Source of the DNA: a virus | Direction: 5' to 3' (one strand) | Virus record (IMG/VR): IMGVR_UViG_3300029914_000015 | Location: 1-64,000 of that record | DNA: 64,000 bases | Shown here: piece by piece, positions 53,312 to 61,914 of the stretch | Layout of the letters: each line of letters starts with the position of its first letter | How positions within the stretch are numbered: position 1 is the first letter of the stretch | The notes under the pieces: generated by a model | Database searches by the model: none | The model's input: the letters and a program-made list of their open reading frames with translations, nothing else | What the model was told of the DNA's origin: nothing | Made by a program: the position numbers and the translations under genes

Positions 53312-53911
53312 ATGAAAATATGTGAACTACATATCGATGCTTCTGCTTTTGAACAGCAAGGATTAATTCTTAAAAAAGCTTTGGAAGAAGTGTCAGTATT
53401 ATGCTCAGAATTTTTAAAATTTTATGAAGAAGCTGGACCAATGTATCATGGATTTCAATCAGCACCAAGTAATATTTTTGTAGGGGAACCACATACAGAT
53501 AGAAAACCATTATCGCTTACTTATAAAGAACAATATGAGATAGATAAAAAATTATCATTGGCAGGATTTCATCAATTGCGTGGCAATAGTTTGTTCTGTA
53601 TAGGAAATATTACAACAGCATCTGAGTATGGTGCAGTTTATCAAATTTTTCCAAAGAATGGTTTTAGATATACTTGGAGTGATTTTTGCGATTTAGTTAC
53701 AGATATAAGATATACAGAAATGATGTATGATCTTCATTCTTTAAGTCCCAATGATTTTGCTGATAAGTATGAATTTAGGGAAAATATGGGATTATCATTG
53801 GCTTTACAACAAGGAAAAGAAATATATCTTGGTGGAGAATTTATTGCAATATCAGAATTAATGGTAACTAGACATTCAAATACATATTTACAGTGGACAA
53901 AAACTTTATGA
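53312..53911 (+). CDS. ADP-ribosyltransferase-like accessory protein, paralog 3 (Arg replaced)
   Basis: 199 residues, start MKICEL. Same layout as its relatives: FHQLRGNSLFCIG, YGAVYQIFPKNGFRYTW and GKEIYLGGEFIAISE. The first motif reads MYHGF where others have LYRG, so the presumed NAD-binding Arg is His. It may be inactive, or use another residue, or have a binding role. It begins directly after the Dps-like stop and ends with an ATGA overlap into paralog 4. Confidence 0.5.
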   Translation: MKICELHIDASAFEQQGLILKKALEEVSVLCSEFLKFYEEAGPMYHGFQSAPSNIFVGEPHTDRKPLSLTYKEQYEIDKKLSLAGFHQLRGNSLFCIGNITTASEYGAVYQIFPKNGFRYTWSDFCDLVTDIRYTEMMYDLHSLSPNDFADKYEFRENMGLSLALQQGKEIYLGGEFIAISELMVTRHSNTYLQWTKTL

Positions 53912-54723
53912 AAATAAACGAAATCAGTAAAAAAATAAAGATTGGAATGCATCCCTCAAATGAGCCAGAAGATAAAATTGTTCAGTTCATTAAGAAAAAC
54001 TGTTCTCAAATTGTAAAAGTTTATGAAAACAGTCATAGTAATTTTTTATTCAGTGGGAAAGAGTCTTATAGTGATGTATTTTTTGGCAAACCTATTAATA
54101 ATAGAGCACCACTGGGAACAGACCGCAAGATCAATAATAAATTAAATAGTGTTCTAAGACAAGTTGGATTTAAAGCACGACGAGATAATAGTATTTTTAC
54201 TACTTCTATGGAAGTTACAGCGCAGGAATATGGCAAAGTATATATAATTTTTCCATTGAATGGTTTTGACTATTCGTGGTGTGCTCTTGCTGAAGATTTA
54301 ACTATGGAGTTTGATATTGGCGAAAAAAAATATAGTGTCTCCAGAGAGAATAATGAATTTTACAATGATTTGATTACATTGCTGCCACAAGAGTTTGTTC
54401 AAAAATATCATTTTAAAAATAATGAAGGATTTGAATATGCATTGACAAATGGATTTGAAATTTTGATACACGGAAGTTATGTTGCAATTAGCGAAGAATC
54501 TTCTTTATTAGAAATAATATTACCATTTTATAGATTTAATGAAGATAACGATTTAGAAGAATCAGCATCGTGCGGATCAACTAGTTCTGGATCGATTGCA
54601 ACTGTCAACGGAACAAACACTCCTCCATCTGGGCAATTTTTTGGTGGAGATCCTAATAGTTCAGTATATGGAAAAATTAAGAGAAATCGTAGGAGAAGAA
54701 AGAATGCTACTCCGAGAGTTTGA
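53908..54723 (+). CDS. ADP-ribosyltransferase-like accessory protein, paralog 4, with basic C-terminal tail
   Basis: 271 residues from ATG 53908; start MKINEI. Core: FKARRDNSIFTTSME, YGKVYIIFPLNGFDYSW, FEILIHGSYVAISE. The first motif is FLFSGK, lacking Arg. Residues about 220-271 are an added tail rich in Gly/Ser (CGSTSSGSIATV) ending in a basic patch (KIKRNRRRRK), which could bind nucleic acid or the packaged genome. The last 20 bases overlap paralog 5, whose AGGAG ribosome site lies in the region coding for the basic patch. Confidence 0.5.
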   Translation: MKINEISKKIKIGMHPSNEPEDKIVQFIKKNCSQIVKVYENSHSNFLFSGKESYSDVFFGKPINNRAPLGTDRKINNKLNSVLRQVGFKARRDNSIFTTSMEVTAQEYGKVYIIFPLNGFDYSWCALAEDLTMEFDIGEKKYSVSRENNEFYNDLITLLPQEFVQKYHFKNNEGFEYALTNGFEILIHGSYVAISEESSLLEIILPFYRFNEDNDLEESASCGSTSSGSIATVNGTNTPPSGQFFGGDPNSSVYGKIKRNRRRRKNATPRV

Positions 54724-55591
54724 TTTGGATATGTCAAAACTAAGTTCAGGAGATGTTAAAGAAATCAATGCTAATGTTGAATCTTTATCTCTATGGATAA
54801 AAGATCATTGTTCAGAATTTTTGAAAATGAAAGGAGCAAATGATCTCGTTCGAGGTGTTAGAGAAAACTCACCAAGTATTTTTATGGGATATCCAAGAAA
54901 AAATAGAAGAAGTATTGAAGGAGAAATATCTACTGAGCTTACTAAAATAGTAGACAAATATATGCAAATGACTGGTTTTACTGCTCTTCGAGGAAATAGT
55001 TTATTTTGTAATAGTGATCCTGAAATGGCTGAACCATGGGGTGAATTATATGTCATATTCCCTATAAATGGATTTACTTTTGCGTATAGTAAACGACATA
55101 CTTGTTGTTCAGGGGCAAGTTATATATTTCCAACAGAAGCTATTGACGAAAATTTACGCACATATGTAGACCAAATTTCTGATTTTTGGAATCGTAAAAA
55201 ATACGATGTCCATGGATATTCAGAAAATATAAAAAAATTTTTAAAATATTGGTATACTCTTAATGAGTTTTATTCCAAAAAAGTAAATTATTTTAATATT
55301 ACTACAGTAATAAGAAATATTATTAAGACGTACAATTCTTTTACTAACGACGAAAAGGTTATGTTATCTGGTTCAGTAGTTGATCGTGCAATTATTGATC
55401 TTGGAAGAGAATTGAAACAGTTAGGAACAGATGAAATAATTGCTAAAAAATTCATAGTAAACAATAAATTGACCAATAAAAATTTGAAATGGGCTTTAGA
55501 AAATAGCTATGATGTGTGGATTCACGGAGCATATATTGCCATTGACAGAGAATTATATATACATAATTTTGATTTATTTGAAAAACTATAA
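54704..55591 (+). CDS. ADP-ribosyltransferase-like accessory protein, paralog 5, with helical insert
   Basis: 295 residues from ATG 54704 (AGGAG upstream; the frame is open further up but only over the previous gene). Start MLLREF. Motifs: DLVRGV with Arg, FTALRGNSLFCNS, WGELYVIFPINGFTFAYS, and YDVWIHGAYIAID, where Asp stands for the usual Glu. Between the third and last motif is a 130-residue helical insert (FLKYWYTLNEFYSKK, VDRAIIDLGRELKQLG) not found in the other copies. It closes the co-translated cluster that began at 51938. Confidence 0.5.
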   Translation: MLLREFDLDMSKLSSGDVKEINANVESLSLWIKDHCSEFLKMKGANDLVRGVRENSPSIFMGYPRKNRRSIEGEISTELTKIVDKYMQMTGFTALRGNSLFCNSDPEMAEPWGELYVIFPINGFTFAYSKRHTCCSGASYIFPTEAIDENLRTYVDQISDFWNRKKYDVHGYSENIKKFLKYWYTLNEFYSKKVNYFNITTVIRNIIKTYNSFTNDEKVMLSGSVVDRAIIDLGRELKQLGTDEIIAKKFIVNNKLTNKNLKWALENSYDVWIHGAYIAIDRELYIHNFDLFEKL

Positions 55592-55594
55592 ATA
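55587..55594 (+). promoter_or_regulatory. Late promoter TATAAATA with leader
   Basis: A perfect octamer overlapping the end of paralog 5; the start would be near 55600, leaving a 25-base leader with TTGGAG before ATG 55625. Confidence 0.7.
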
Positions 55595-55624
55595 CTAAAG
55601 AGAATAAATTATTGGAGTAACTAT

Positions 55625-58600
55625 ATGAAAAAGAAATCATTATTGGGATCAACAAAACCATACAGAAATCCAAAGTGGCTTGGCCCACAAGATAAAGTTG
55701 ACAATCTTGGCCCAATTCTTGGAGCAAAACCAAAAAAATCAAAAGTTTTGAGCACAAAATTCATGGGATGCAGCAAAAATATGACTAATAAAAATATCAT
55801 TGCGGAAAATAATAAATATTCATCAAATGAAAAAGCACAACTGGCTGCTGTTCGACGAGATGGTTATGCAATTGAATGGATTGACAATCCAAGCGAAGCT
55901 GTGCAAATGGCTGCTGTTAAACAAAATGGTTATGCAATTGGATACATCAGCAAGCCAAGCGAAGCTGTGCAAATGGCTGCTATTCAACGAAATTATCGTG
56001 CAATTGAATACATCGACAAACCAAGCGAAGCTGTGCAAATGGCTGCTGTTCGACAAGATGGTTGGGCAATTGAATACATCGACAATCCAAGCGAAGCTGT
56101 GCAACTTGCTGCTGTTCAACAAAATGGTCGTGCAATTCAATTCATAAAAAAGCCAACAATTAATGTCAAATTAATGGCTAAATCAAAAGTTTTGAGCACG
56201 AAATTTCAAGGTTGTTCCATAGATCGCTCCAATAGCAATATTATTTCTGAATATAAAGATGATTATAATCCATCCAATGAAGAATGGCTTAAAAATGAAA
56301 TTGATTACGCCTATGAAATTTTTAATAATGAGGAATTTCCAAGAGTGGACAGAGAAGAAGCTCATCGAAGAATAAAGCTTTTAAATGCTGAAGCAAAAAA
56401 GAAAGGATATATTGATAAGTGGAATAAAGAAGCGCAAGAAGAAGCAGAAAAGACTCATATTAAACCAGAACTTTTAGATGTTCTTGATGATGTACGAGGC
56501 TATATTCATCACGGGAAAACTATAAACAAAGCTGATAGTAATATGTTACATAGTATGGGAATTAGTGAAGCTGTAAACAAATATCCAATTTCTGCCAGAA
56601 TAAATCCAAGATCATTAAAAAAATTATCTTTGTTGGGGCCAGAAGATAAACTTGGATTTGGAGCAGGATTAATAACAATCACTAATAAAGTATATATTGC
56701 AGCATGGCATTCAGAAATTCGTGCAAAACGTGGTTATGATATTTGTAGATTAAGTGAAGGAGCAATTAGAATTAGACAGGGTGGTTGGGATTGCGGAGAT
56801 AATACAATAATTGAGTTTGGAAAATATGATGATGACACAATTTATAGACTTAAACAAATAATTCCATATGTTACTTCTCCAACAAATAAATTTAAATTAG
56901 AGTGTGATGCTCGTGGAATAAATAATGATCATTTATATGTGACTGGAAATAAAGAATATATTATGGCAGAATTGGAAGAATGGTTAACTCCAAGACAAAA
57001 AGTTCCACTTCCAGGAAGTGTTATGGCATTTCATATGCAAGAATCAAAAGAAACTCCAAAATTAACATATAGAGAGTTTGCAAACGCAAGCAAAGCAAAG
57101 AATAAGAAGTGCCCAACTTGTGAAAGCGAATTTAAGAATGTTCACTCAGCGAATCAAAAATATTGTTCCTCGGATTGTGAAGTGAAAGGAGAGACAGTTA
57201 AAAAATTACAAGAAGCGTTTGATAAATCAATAATAAGAAAAGCTGGATTTATTCCTTATTATTTTGATAACTTTGGAAAACTCAGAATGATGTTTGTTAT
57301 GAGCAGTGATCCAACTTATGGCGGAAGCAAGTGGATGATAGCTAAAGGGCATATCGATGGAAAAGAAACAGATTTACAAGCTGCTTTACGAGAAGGAAAC
57401 GAAGAGTGTGGGGTTAAGCAGTCAAATATTAAATTTATTAAACTTGGGTGGAAAGGTTTAATAAAAGGTTACACAGAATCTTCTGAAATGACAATTTATA
57501 TTGGAGAAGTTAAAGACCCAGTTGATTTTGATAAACCAGGTAACGAAATAAAAGCTGTTAAATGGATAACTCCAGAAGAATTTAATTCGATTGGAAGAAA
57601 TAGTCAAAAATTTATTGTTGAAGCATGTGTAAACAAAATTGGAGATAAAATGCGATTTTCTGAAATAAAAGAATCAAGAAAATTTACAGTTTATAAAGAT
57701 GGTGGTTTTTATGGCCCAAAATATGAATATGGATACATAGGAGTTCAAGACGAAGATGGGCATGATATGACTTATATTGGAAAGAAAAGTGTTCCCAATA
57801 TGAATATACAGCAAGCAATATCAGCCCTTAAACAACAATTTCCAGGATGTGAAGTGAAAATTAAACTATCAAAAATATCTGAAGGTATGCTCAATGGACT
57901 AACTGTTATGTCTCTCGATCAATTTTTGGATGGCGAAAATCCAGAAGAAACTGAATTGGAAGACGAGATGTTGGGAGAAGCTGGAGAATTTGGTCTTGGT
58001 TCTAAATATCGAAACGCAAGTCATAAAGAAATGCAGGATTATCTTGATAGAACAGTATTCAAGAAGAAAAATAAACTTGATCCATACACTATGCCATATA
58101 TTCACCCAAGCAATGTAAAAAAGAATGCAGATGGTTCAGTTCCTATTATTGATGAAAATGGCGATAAGTATGATCTTGATGCTTTAAGAGATGCTATTAC
58201 TAAAAGACCTAGTGGCTTACTTAAACAGAATGAGAAGATGAAACACAGTAATGGTACTGCCACAGTTTATTATAATGTTGGTTTGCCAGCATTAAAAGGA
58301 TTGTCAGTTAATGAAGAAACAGGAGAATTTGTAGTTGTTGATACTTGCCCTGGTGCAGGTATTTGCAAAAATTATTGTTTCGCAATGAAAGGAAGCTATA
58401 TTATGTTTCCTGGAGTTAGCATGAAGTCTGCGCAAACATTAAATTATTTATTGAATGATCCAGAAGGATTTAAAGCAGAATTAATTGGTGAAATTTCAAA
58501 AGCAATCGCTAAATGGGATAATTTTACAGATAAAGATTTTAATAAAGGAGATGTTGAAGTTTCAATAAGGTGGCATGATTCAGGAGACTTCTTCAGTCCT

Positions 58601-59086
58601 GAATATATGGATATGGCTTGGGATGTTGCTAGAGAATTCCCAAATAATTTGTTTTATGCTTACACCAAAATAGCTGATGTTGCAAATTCAGAGGACAAGC
58701 CAGATAATTTTGTAATTAATTTTAGTGCTGGTGCATCTTCAACGCAAAGCAATTTAGTTAATATAAGTGCAGTTAAACATAGCCAAGTAGTGCCCAAAGA
58801 TTTATTCTATGATTTAATTGCACGCAAAGGTATTAAGCTTATTAAAAATGCAGCAGGAGCCACACAATTTAGAGGTCCAGAAGAATGGAATGAATTAAAA
58901 GATAGATTGGCTGAAAAATATGATATAGATGTTGATACTATTTTAAGTTATGATGAATTTGTGGAAAAGAAGATGAATAAAACGCTCGGCACTAAACCAA
59001 AATGGAATGTTACAGTTCTTCCTGGAGAAGGAGACGTTTCAGCAACAGATCCTACAGTAAAAGGTACATACTTAATGTTTCACTAA
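55625..59086 (+). CDS. Mosaic protein: DUF4116 repeats, zinc knuckle, Nudix hydrolase, GP88 domain
   Basis: 1153 residues. Residues 69-178: five 22-residue DUF4116 repeats (AAVRQDGWAIEYIDNPSEAV type). The flank SKVLSTKF-x-GCS occurs on both sides (38-50, 187-198). About 495-520: CPTC ... YCSSDC zinc knuckle. About 540-690: Nudix hydrolase with a perfect box (G at 575, then E, then REGNEECGV). Residue 676: internal MRFSEI, the tag of neighbouring proteins, as if a second gene had fused here. About 870-1153: GP88-type domain (TCPGAGICKNYCFAMKG, RWHDSGDFFSPEYMD, FYAYTKI), known from phage gene 88 proteins of unknown function. Nudix substrates could be NAD-related or capped nucleotides; unproven. 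Confidence 0.8.
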   Translation: MKKKSLLGSTKPYRNPKWLGPQDKVDNLGPILGAKPKKSKVLSTKFMGCSKNMTNKNIIAENNKYSSNEKAQLAAVRRDGYAIEWIDNPSEAVQMAAVKQNGYAIGYISKPSEAVQMAAIQRNYRAIEYIDKPSEAVQMAAVRQDGWAIEYIDNPSEAVQLAAVQQNGRAIQFIKKPTINVKLMAKSKVLSTKFQGCSIDRSNSNIISEYKDDYNPSNEEWLKNEIDYAYEIFNNEEFPRVDREEAHRRIKLLNAEAKKKGYIDKWNKEAQEEAEKTHIKPELLDVLDDVRGYIHHGKTINKADSNMLHSMGISEAVNKYPISARINPRSLKKLSLLGPEDKLGFGAGLITITNKVYIAAWHSEIRAKRGYDICRLSEGAIRIRQGGWDCGDNTIIEFGKYDDDTIYRLKQIIPYVTSPTNKFKLECDARGINNDHLYVTGNKEYIMAELEEWLTPRQKVPLPGSVMAFHMQESKETPKLTYREFANASKAKNKKCPTCESEFKNVHSANQKYCSSDCEVKGETVKKLQEAFDKSIIRKAGFIPYYFDNFGKLRMMFVMSSDPTYGGSKWMIAKGHIDGKETDLQAALREGNEECGVKQSNIKFIKLGWKGLIKGYTESSEMTIYIGEVKDPVDFDKPGNEIKAVKWITPEEFNSIGRNSQKFIVEACVNKIGDKMRFSEIKESRKFTVYKDGGFYGPKYEYGYIGVQDEDGHDMTYIGKKSVPNMNIQQAISALKQQFPGCEVKIKLSKISEGMLNGLTVMSLDQFLDGENPEETELEDEMLGEAGEFGLGSKYRNASHKEMQDYLDRTVFKKKNKLDPYTMPYIHPSNVKKNADGSVPIIDENGDKYDLDALRDAITKRPSGLLKQNEKMKHSNGTATVYYNVGLPALKGLSVNEETGEFVVVDTCPGAGICKNYCFAMKGSYIMFPGVSMKSAQTLNYLLNDPEGFKAELIGEISKAIAKWDNFTDKDFNKGDVEVSIRWHDSGDFFSPEYMDMAWDVAREFPNNLFYAYTKIADVANSEDKPDNFVINFSAGASSTQSNLVNISAVKHSQVVPKDLFYDLIARKGIKLIKNAAGATQFRGPEEWNELKDRLAEKYDIDVDTILSYDEFVEKKMNKTLGTKPKWNVTVLPGEGDVSATDPTVKGTYLMFH
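55829..56158 (+). repeat. Five 66-bp tandem repeats (DUF4116 units)
   Basis: Five 22-codon units, highly similar at DNA level (the segment CCAAGCGAAGCTGTGCAA recurs nearly exactly). Copy number could vary in frame. Confidence 0.9.
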
Positions 59087-59094
59087 GGAAAAAT

Positions 59095-59708
59095 ATGAGA
59101 CTAGATGAATATTCAAAACCAAGAGTTCCTGTAAAAGTTTTTAAAGTAGTTGATGATGAAGTTCGTACTTCATCATCTTCATTGAATATGGACCAAAAAT
59201 TAGAAAAACTTGGTTGGGAATTTTTTAACGGAGGGTCTTTTGCAGCAGTATATACAAATCCTAAAAAACCATATATTCTAAAAATCAATAAACAACCGGA
59301 TAAAGCTTATGCTTATTATGTGTCAATAATAAGAAAATTGCATAATAAACATTTTCCAAAAATAAGTGATTTGAAATTTATAGAAGTTAATGGTGGTCGA
59401 TATTACATATATCTTATTGAGAAATTACATAAGGCAAAATATGGAGTAGCAATAGCTAGTAGACTAGATTTTATTATGAATAATTATGAAATTCCTCTGA
59501 AAAAATAGAGCAAGATTATTATAGATTATATGATACAAAAGCAGGATTTGAATATTTTGAAAAACATCTTGATTTATTTAAAGCTGCACAAATTATTGGA
59601 AAAAATAAAGAAACAAGTAATGTGCCAGGATTATTTTTTGATATGCATTCTGGAAATATTATGCAGAGAAAAGACGGAACAATTGTTATAACTGATCCAT
59701 ACTTCTAA
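59095..59708 (+). CDS. Kinase-like tagged protein, paralog 1, frame interrupted at an A6 tract
   Basis: From ATG 59095 (TAAGGA site), start MRLDEY. First frame, 137 residues: FNGGSFAAVYTNPKKPYILKIN is the nucleotide loop with the invariant-type Lys; RYYIYLIEKL is hinge-like. It stops at TAG 59506-59508 right after six A. The next frame continues EQDYYRLYD to FFDMHSGNIMQRKDGTIVITDPYF, the catalytic and metal loops (DMHxxN, D of ITDP), ending at 59708. With one extra A, the whole is 204 residues like its three relatives. Either a frameshift mutation or slippage-dependent expression. APH/protein-kinase-like fold by motifs. Confidence 0.6.
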
Positions 59709-59716
59709 GGATAACT

Positions 59717-60307
59717 ATGAATTTAAATGAATTATACAAACCGAAAATATCTAAAGATATTGATAATGAAATAAATTATCATTTCAATTATGGCGCTGGA
59801 AATACTCAGCAACTAAGAAATCGTCTTAAAAAATTTGGATGGATATATTTAGATGAAGGAGTTTATAGTTCAGTTTGGGGAAATGTTAAAAAATCTTATA
59901 TTCTTAAAATAAATAAAGTTCCTGATAGAGCATTCGATCATTATGTTAATATAATTAAGAAAAGTAAAAATCCTCATTTTCCAAAAATAAGTGATATGAG
60001 AGAAATAGCTATTGGACCTAAAATTTATTGTGCTTATTTAATTGAAAAATTATTTAAAATTCCTGGCCATTTTGTTGGTGATAATTACTCAACTTTTTTC
60101 AATACAATTATTAATGCGGATCCAAAATATTCAATTTCTAAACTGTTTAATAACCATATTCCTACCATATTTAAAAAACAACCAAAACTAGTTGATGCAT
60201 TATGCATAGTTGGTTCTGAACACAATAACTATTTTATTGATATGCATTCTGGAAATATTATGCAAAGAAAAGATGGAACAATTGTTATAACTGATCCTTA
60301 TGCATAA
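59717..60307 (+). CDS. Kinase-like tagged protein, paralog 2
   Basis: 196 residues, intact; start MNLNEL. GVYSSVWGNVKKSYILKIN is a glycine-loop plus Lys pattern, YCAYLIEKLF the hinge, and DMHSGNIMQRKDGTIVITDP the catalytic loop (D, N) and metal-binding D. The short size and missing large helical lobe suggest a minimal kinase or a phosphotransferase-related fold. Closest neighbours in sequence are the copies at 59095, 61324 and 61865. It follows paralog 1 by eight bases with an AAGGA site. Substrate unknown; host protein phosphorylation on injection is a hypothesis. Confidence 0.6.
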   Translation: MNLNELYKPKISKDIDNEINYHFNYGAGNTQQLRNRLKKFGWIYLDEGVYSSVWGNVKKSYILKINKVPDRAFDHYVNIIKKSKNPHFPKISDMREIAIGPKIYCAYLIEKLFKIPGHFVGDNYSTFFNTIINADPKYSISKLFNNHIPTIFKKQPKLVDALCIVGSEHNNYFIDMHSGNIMQRKDGTIVITDPYA

Positions 60308-60331
60308 TTTTTATTAACTCTTTAATATCTT

Positions 60332-60388
60332 TTAACTTTCCATATAATAATCGATATCAATTTTTGGTTCTATTTCGTTTATTCTCAT
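60332..60388 (-). pseudogene. 18-codon tagged fragment
   Basis: On the minus strand, MRINEIEPKIDIDYYMES with a GGTGGA site. It starts inside the preceding 53-residue frame and carries the same N-terminal tag but no domain. Probably the stub of a lost tagged gene. Confidence 0.3.
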
Positions 60389-60518
60389 TATTCCACCACA
60401 ATGAATGATCACTCGTGTCTGGTTTACCAATGTACTCTAAATTTATTTCAACTTCTCCAGACGGTCTTTCTGGATATTCTCTAATGAGATTCCATTTTGG
60501 AATTTCATCGATTTTCAT
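60357..60518 (-). CDS. 53-residue tagged protein
   Basis: Minus strand, MKIDEIPKWNLIREYPE to NENKRNRTKN. Its ATG lies 14 bases inside the end of the upstream 268-residue gene, whose own start (MKIDEI) it repeats. The body is short, charged and partly beta-type (GEVEINLEYIGKPD). No family known. It could be a real small packaged peptide or a remnant created by duplication of the tag region. Confidence 0.45.
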   Translation of the reverse strand: MKIDEIPKWNLIREYPERPSGEVEINLEYIGKPDTSDHSLWWNNENKRNRTKN

Positions 60519-61311
60519 TTCTTATTTTCTCCAGCCAATCCAGATAATTCATCATAGGATTTCGTATATACCATGCCAATGTTTTATAATCTCTAAATTT
60601 CGTTTTAAATAAATCCTCTTTCAAGCTTGGAAATGTATTGTTCACTTCTATATTCATTCCTGGAATTTTATGCTTTCTATAATACACCAATTCTTTGGCA
60701 GCTTTTCCAACATATTTTTTAAGAAAAGTTCCAATATTAATTAAATAATATTCATCACAATCAAAAATTAATTCATTTTTAGTAAAATTCTTGGGAAGTC
60801 CTTCTCTATATGTAGATGCCATAGATGCTGGAATTCTTCTATCATCTGTCATATGCCCCATATTTCCTGTAATTATCATTCCATATTTGTCTGCATCTTC
60901 TCCAGCGACAGTATTACCACCAATATCAACCACTACTGGACTCCAAACAACTTTATAATTCTCTGTAGGAACAAAAATTCTAGCTTGGCCATGAAACAAA
61001 TATAATTCGCTTGGAGTGATCATAGTACAAAAAGTTGGATTTTTTATGTCCAATTTTTTCATTATATCTGTAAGAGAACTTGCAAACATTCCTTTTGCGT
61101 TATATTCAAAATTTTTATTTTCATGATTGGTAACTTTGATAATAGGAGTTTCTGGTGTTGTAGCATTAAATGCTCTATATATTAAAGGATAATTTCCCAT
61201 TCTATCGCAAAAACCTGCAACAATATTTGCACGGGCTCTAATATGCTGAATTTCAGCAGCATGTATAACAGCTTCTTCTAATTTCTCTTTTGTTATTTCA
61301 TCGATTTTCAT
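60505..61311 (-). CDS. ADP-ribosyltransferase-like accessory protein, divergent paralog 6
   Basis: 268 residues, start MKIDEI, with site GATGGG. The order of motifs parallels the other five: YPLIYRAF (Arg, residue about 46), PTFCTMITPSELYLFHGQARIFVP where relatives have the Ser motif and YG-x-x-x-IIFP, and KNELIFDCDEYYLIN where relatives have NEILIHG-x-YIAI. Between them is a longer central part (GNMGHMTDDRRIPASMAS). The likeness is weak and needs structure-level support. It lies on the minus strand with two kinase-like genes upstream, probably one operon. Confidence 0.4.
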   Translation of the reverse strand: MKIDEITKEKLEEAVIHAAEIQHIRARANIVAGFCDRMGNYPLIYRAFNATTPETPIIKVTNHENKNFEYNAKGMFASSLTDIMKKLDIKNPTFCTMITPSELYLFHGQARIFVPTENYKVVWSPVVVDIGGNTVAGEDADKYGMIITGNMGHMTDDRRIPASMASTYREGLPKNFTKNELIFDCDEYYLINIGTFLKKYVGKAAKELVYYRKHKIPGMNIEVNNTFPSLKEDLFKTKFRDYKTLAWYIRNPMMNYLDWLEKIRNENR

Positions 61312-61323
61312 TATATTTTCCCA

Positions 61324-61914
61324 TCAGCTTGCATAAGGATCAGTTATAACAATTGTTCCGTCTTTTCTCTGCATAATATTGCCGCCATGCATGTCATTGG
61401 AAATATATGGATTTTTGATATTGTGTTTAAATTTTCCAATAATTCTGAGTGCTGTAACTAATTCTGGATTTTGTTTTAAATAATCAAGTTGCGTATGAGA
61501 TGTATTAAAAAATGTTAGTGATGAATATGGACAATCTATTATTTCACTAAAAACATTAGCTAAATGTTTCATTTCAGAACGTACATCATCTAATTTCTCA
61601 ATAAGATATATGTAATATCGACCACCATTAACTTCTATAAATTTCAAATCACTTATTTTTGGAAAATGTTTATTGTTATATTTCTTTATTAAAGATACAT
61701 ATTGTGCATACGCAGTATCTTGTCTATCATTAACTTTTAACACATAAGATTTTTTTGGATTTGAATATACTGTACTATAATAACCAGCCCCTAGAAGAGT
61801 CCAACCCAATTTTTTTAATTTGCCTTCTATGGTATATTTATCAGTACTGCGATCAAACACAATTTTAGAAAATTTGGCTGGTATTCTCGTTTTTGAATAT
61901 TCGTCTAGTTTCAT
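61324..61914 (-). CDS. Kinase-like tagged protein, paralog 3
   Basis: 196 residues from ATG 61914 (GGGGG site), start MKLDEY, nearly the same as paralog 1. GAGYYSTVYSNPKKSYVLKVN, KFIEVNGGRYYIYLIEKL and DMHGGNIMQRKDGTIVITDPYAS give loop, hinge and catalytic parts. It aligns with paralog 1 over its whole length, including the LKFIEVNGGRYYIYLIEKL stretch, so the pair arose by a fairly recent duplication and inversion. It is intact where paralog 1 is interrupted, which makes it a good reference for the missing base there. Confidence 0.6.
   Translation of the reverse strand: MKLDEYSKTRIPAKFSKIVFDRSTDKYTIEGKLKKLGWTLLGAGYYSTVYSNPKKSYVLKVNDRQDTAYAQYVSLIKKYNNKHFPKISDLKFIEVNGGRYYIYLIEKLDDVRSEMKHLANVFSEIIDCPYSSLTFFNTSHTQLDYLKQNPELVTALRIIGKFKHNIKNPYISNDMHGGNIMQRKDGTIVITDPYAS

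Noticed and set aside
55823-56140. Long minus-strand frame opposite the DUF4116 repeats
   Set aside because: Repeat-generated mirror frame (HLHSFAWxVDVxNC repeats) without ribosome site; the plus strand encodes a recognisable repeat family.
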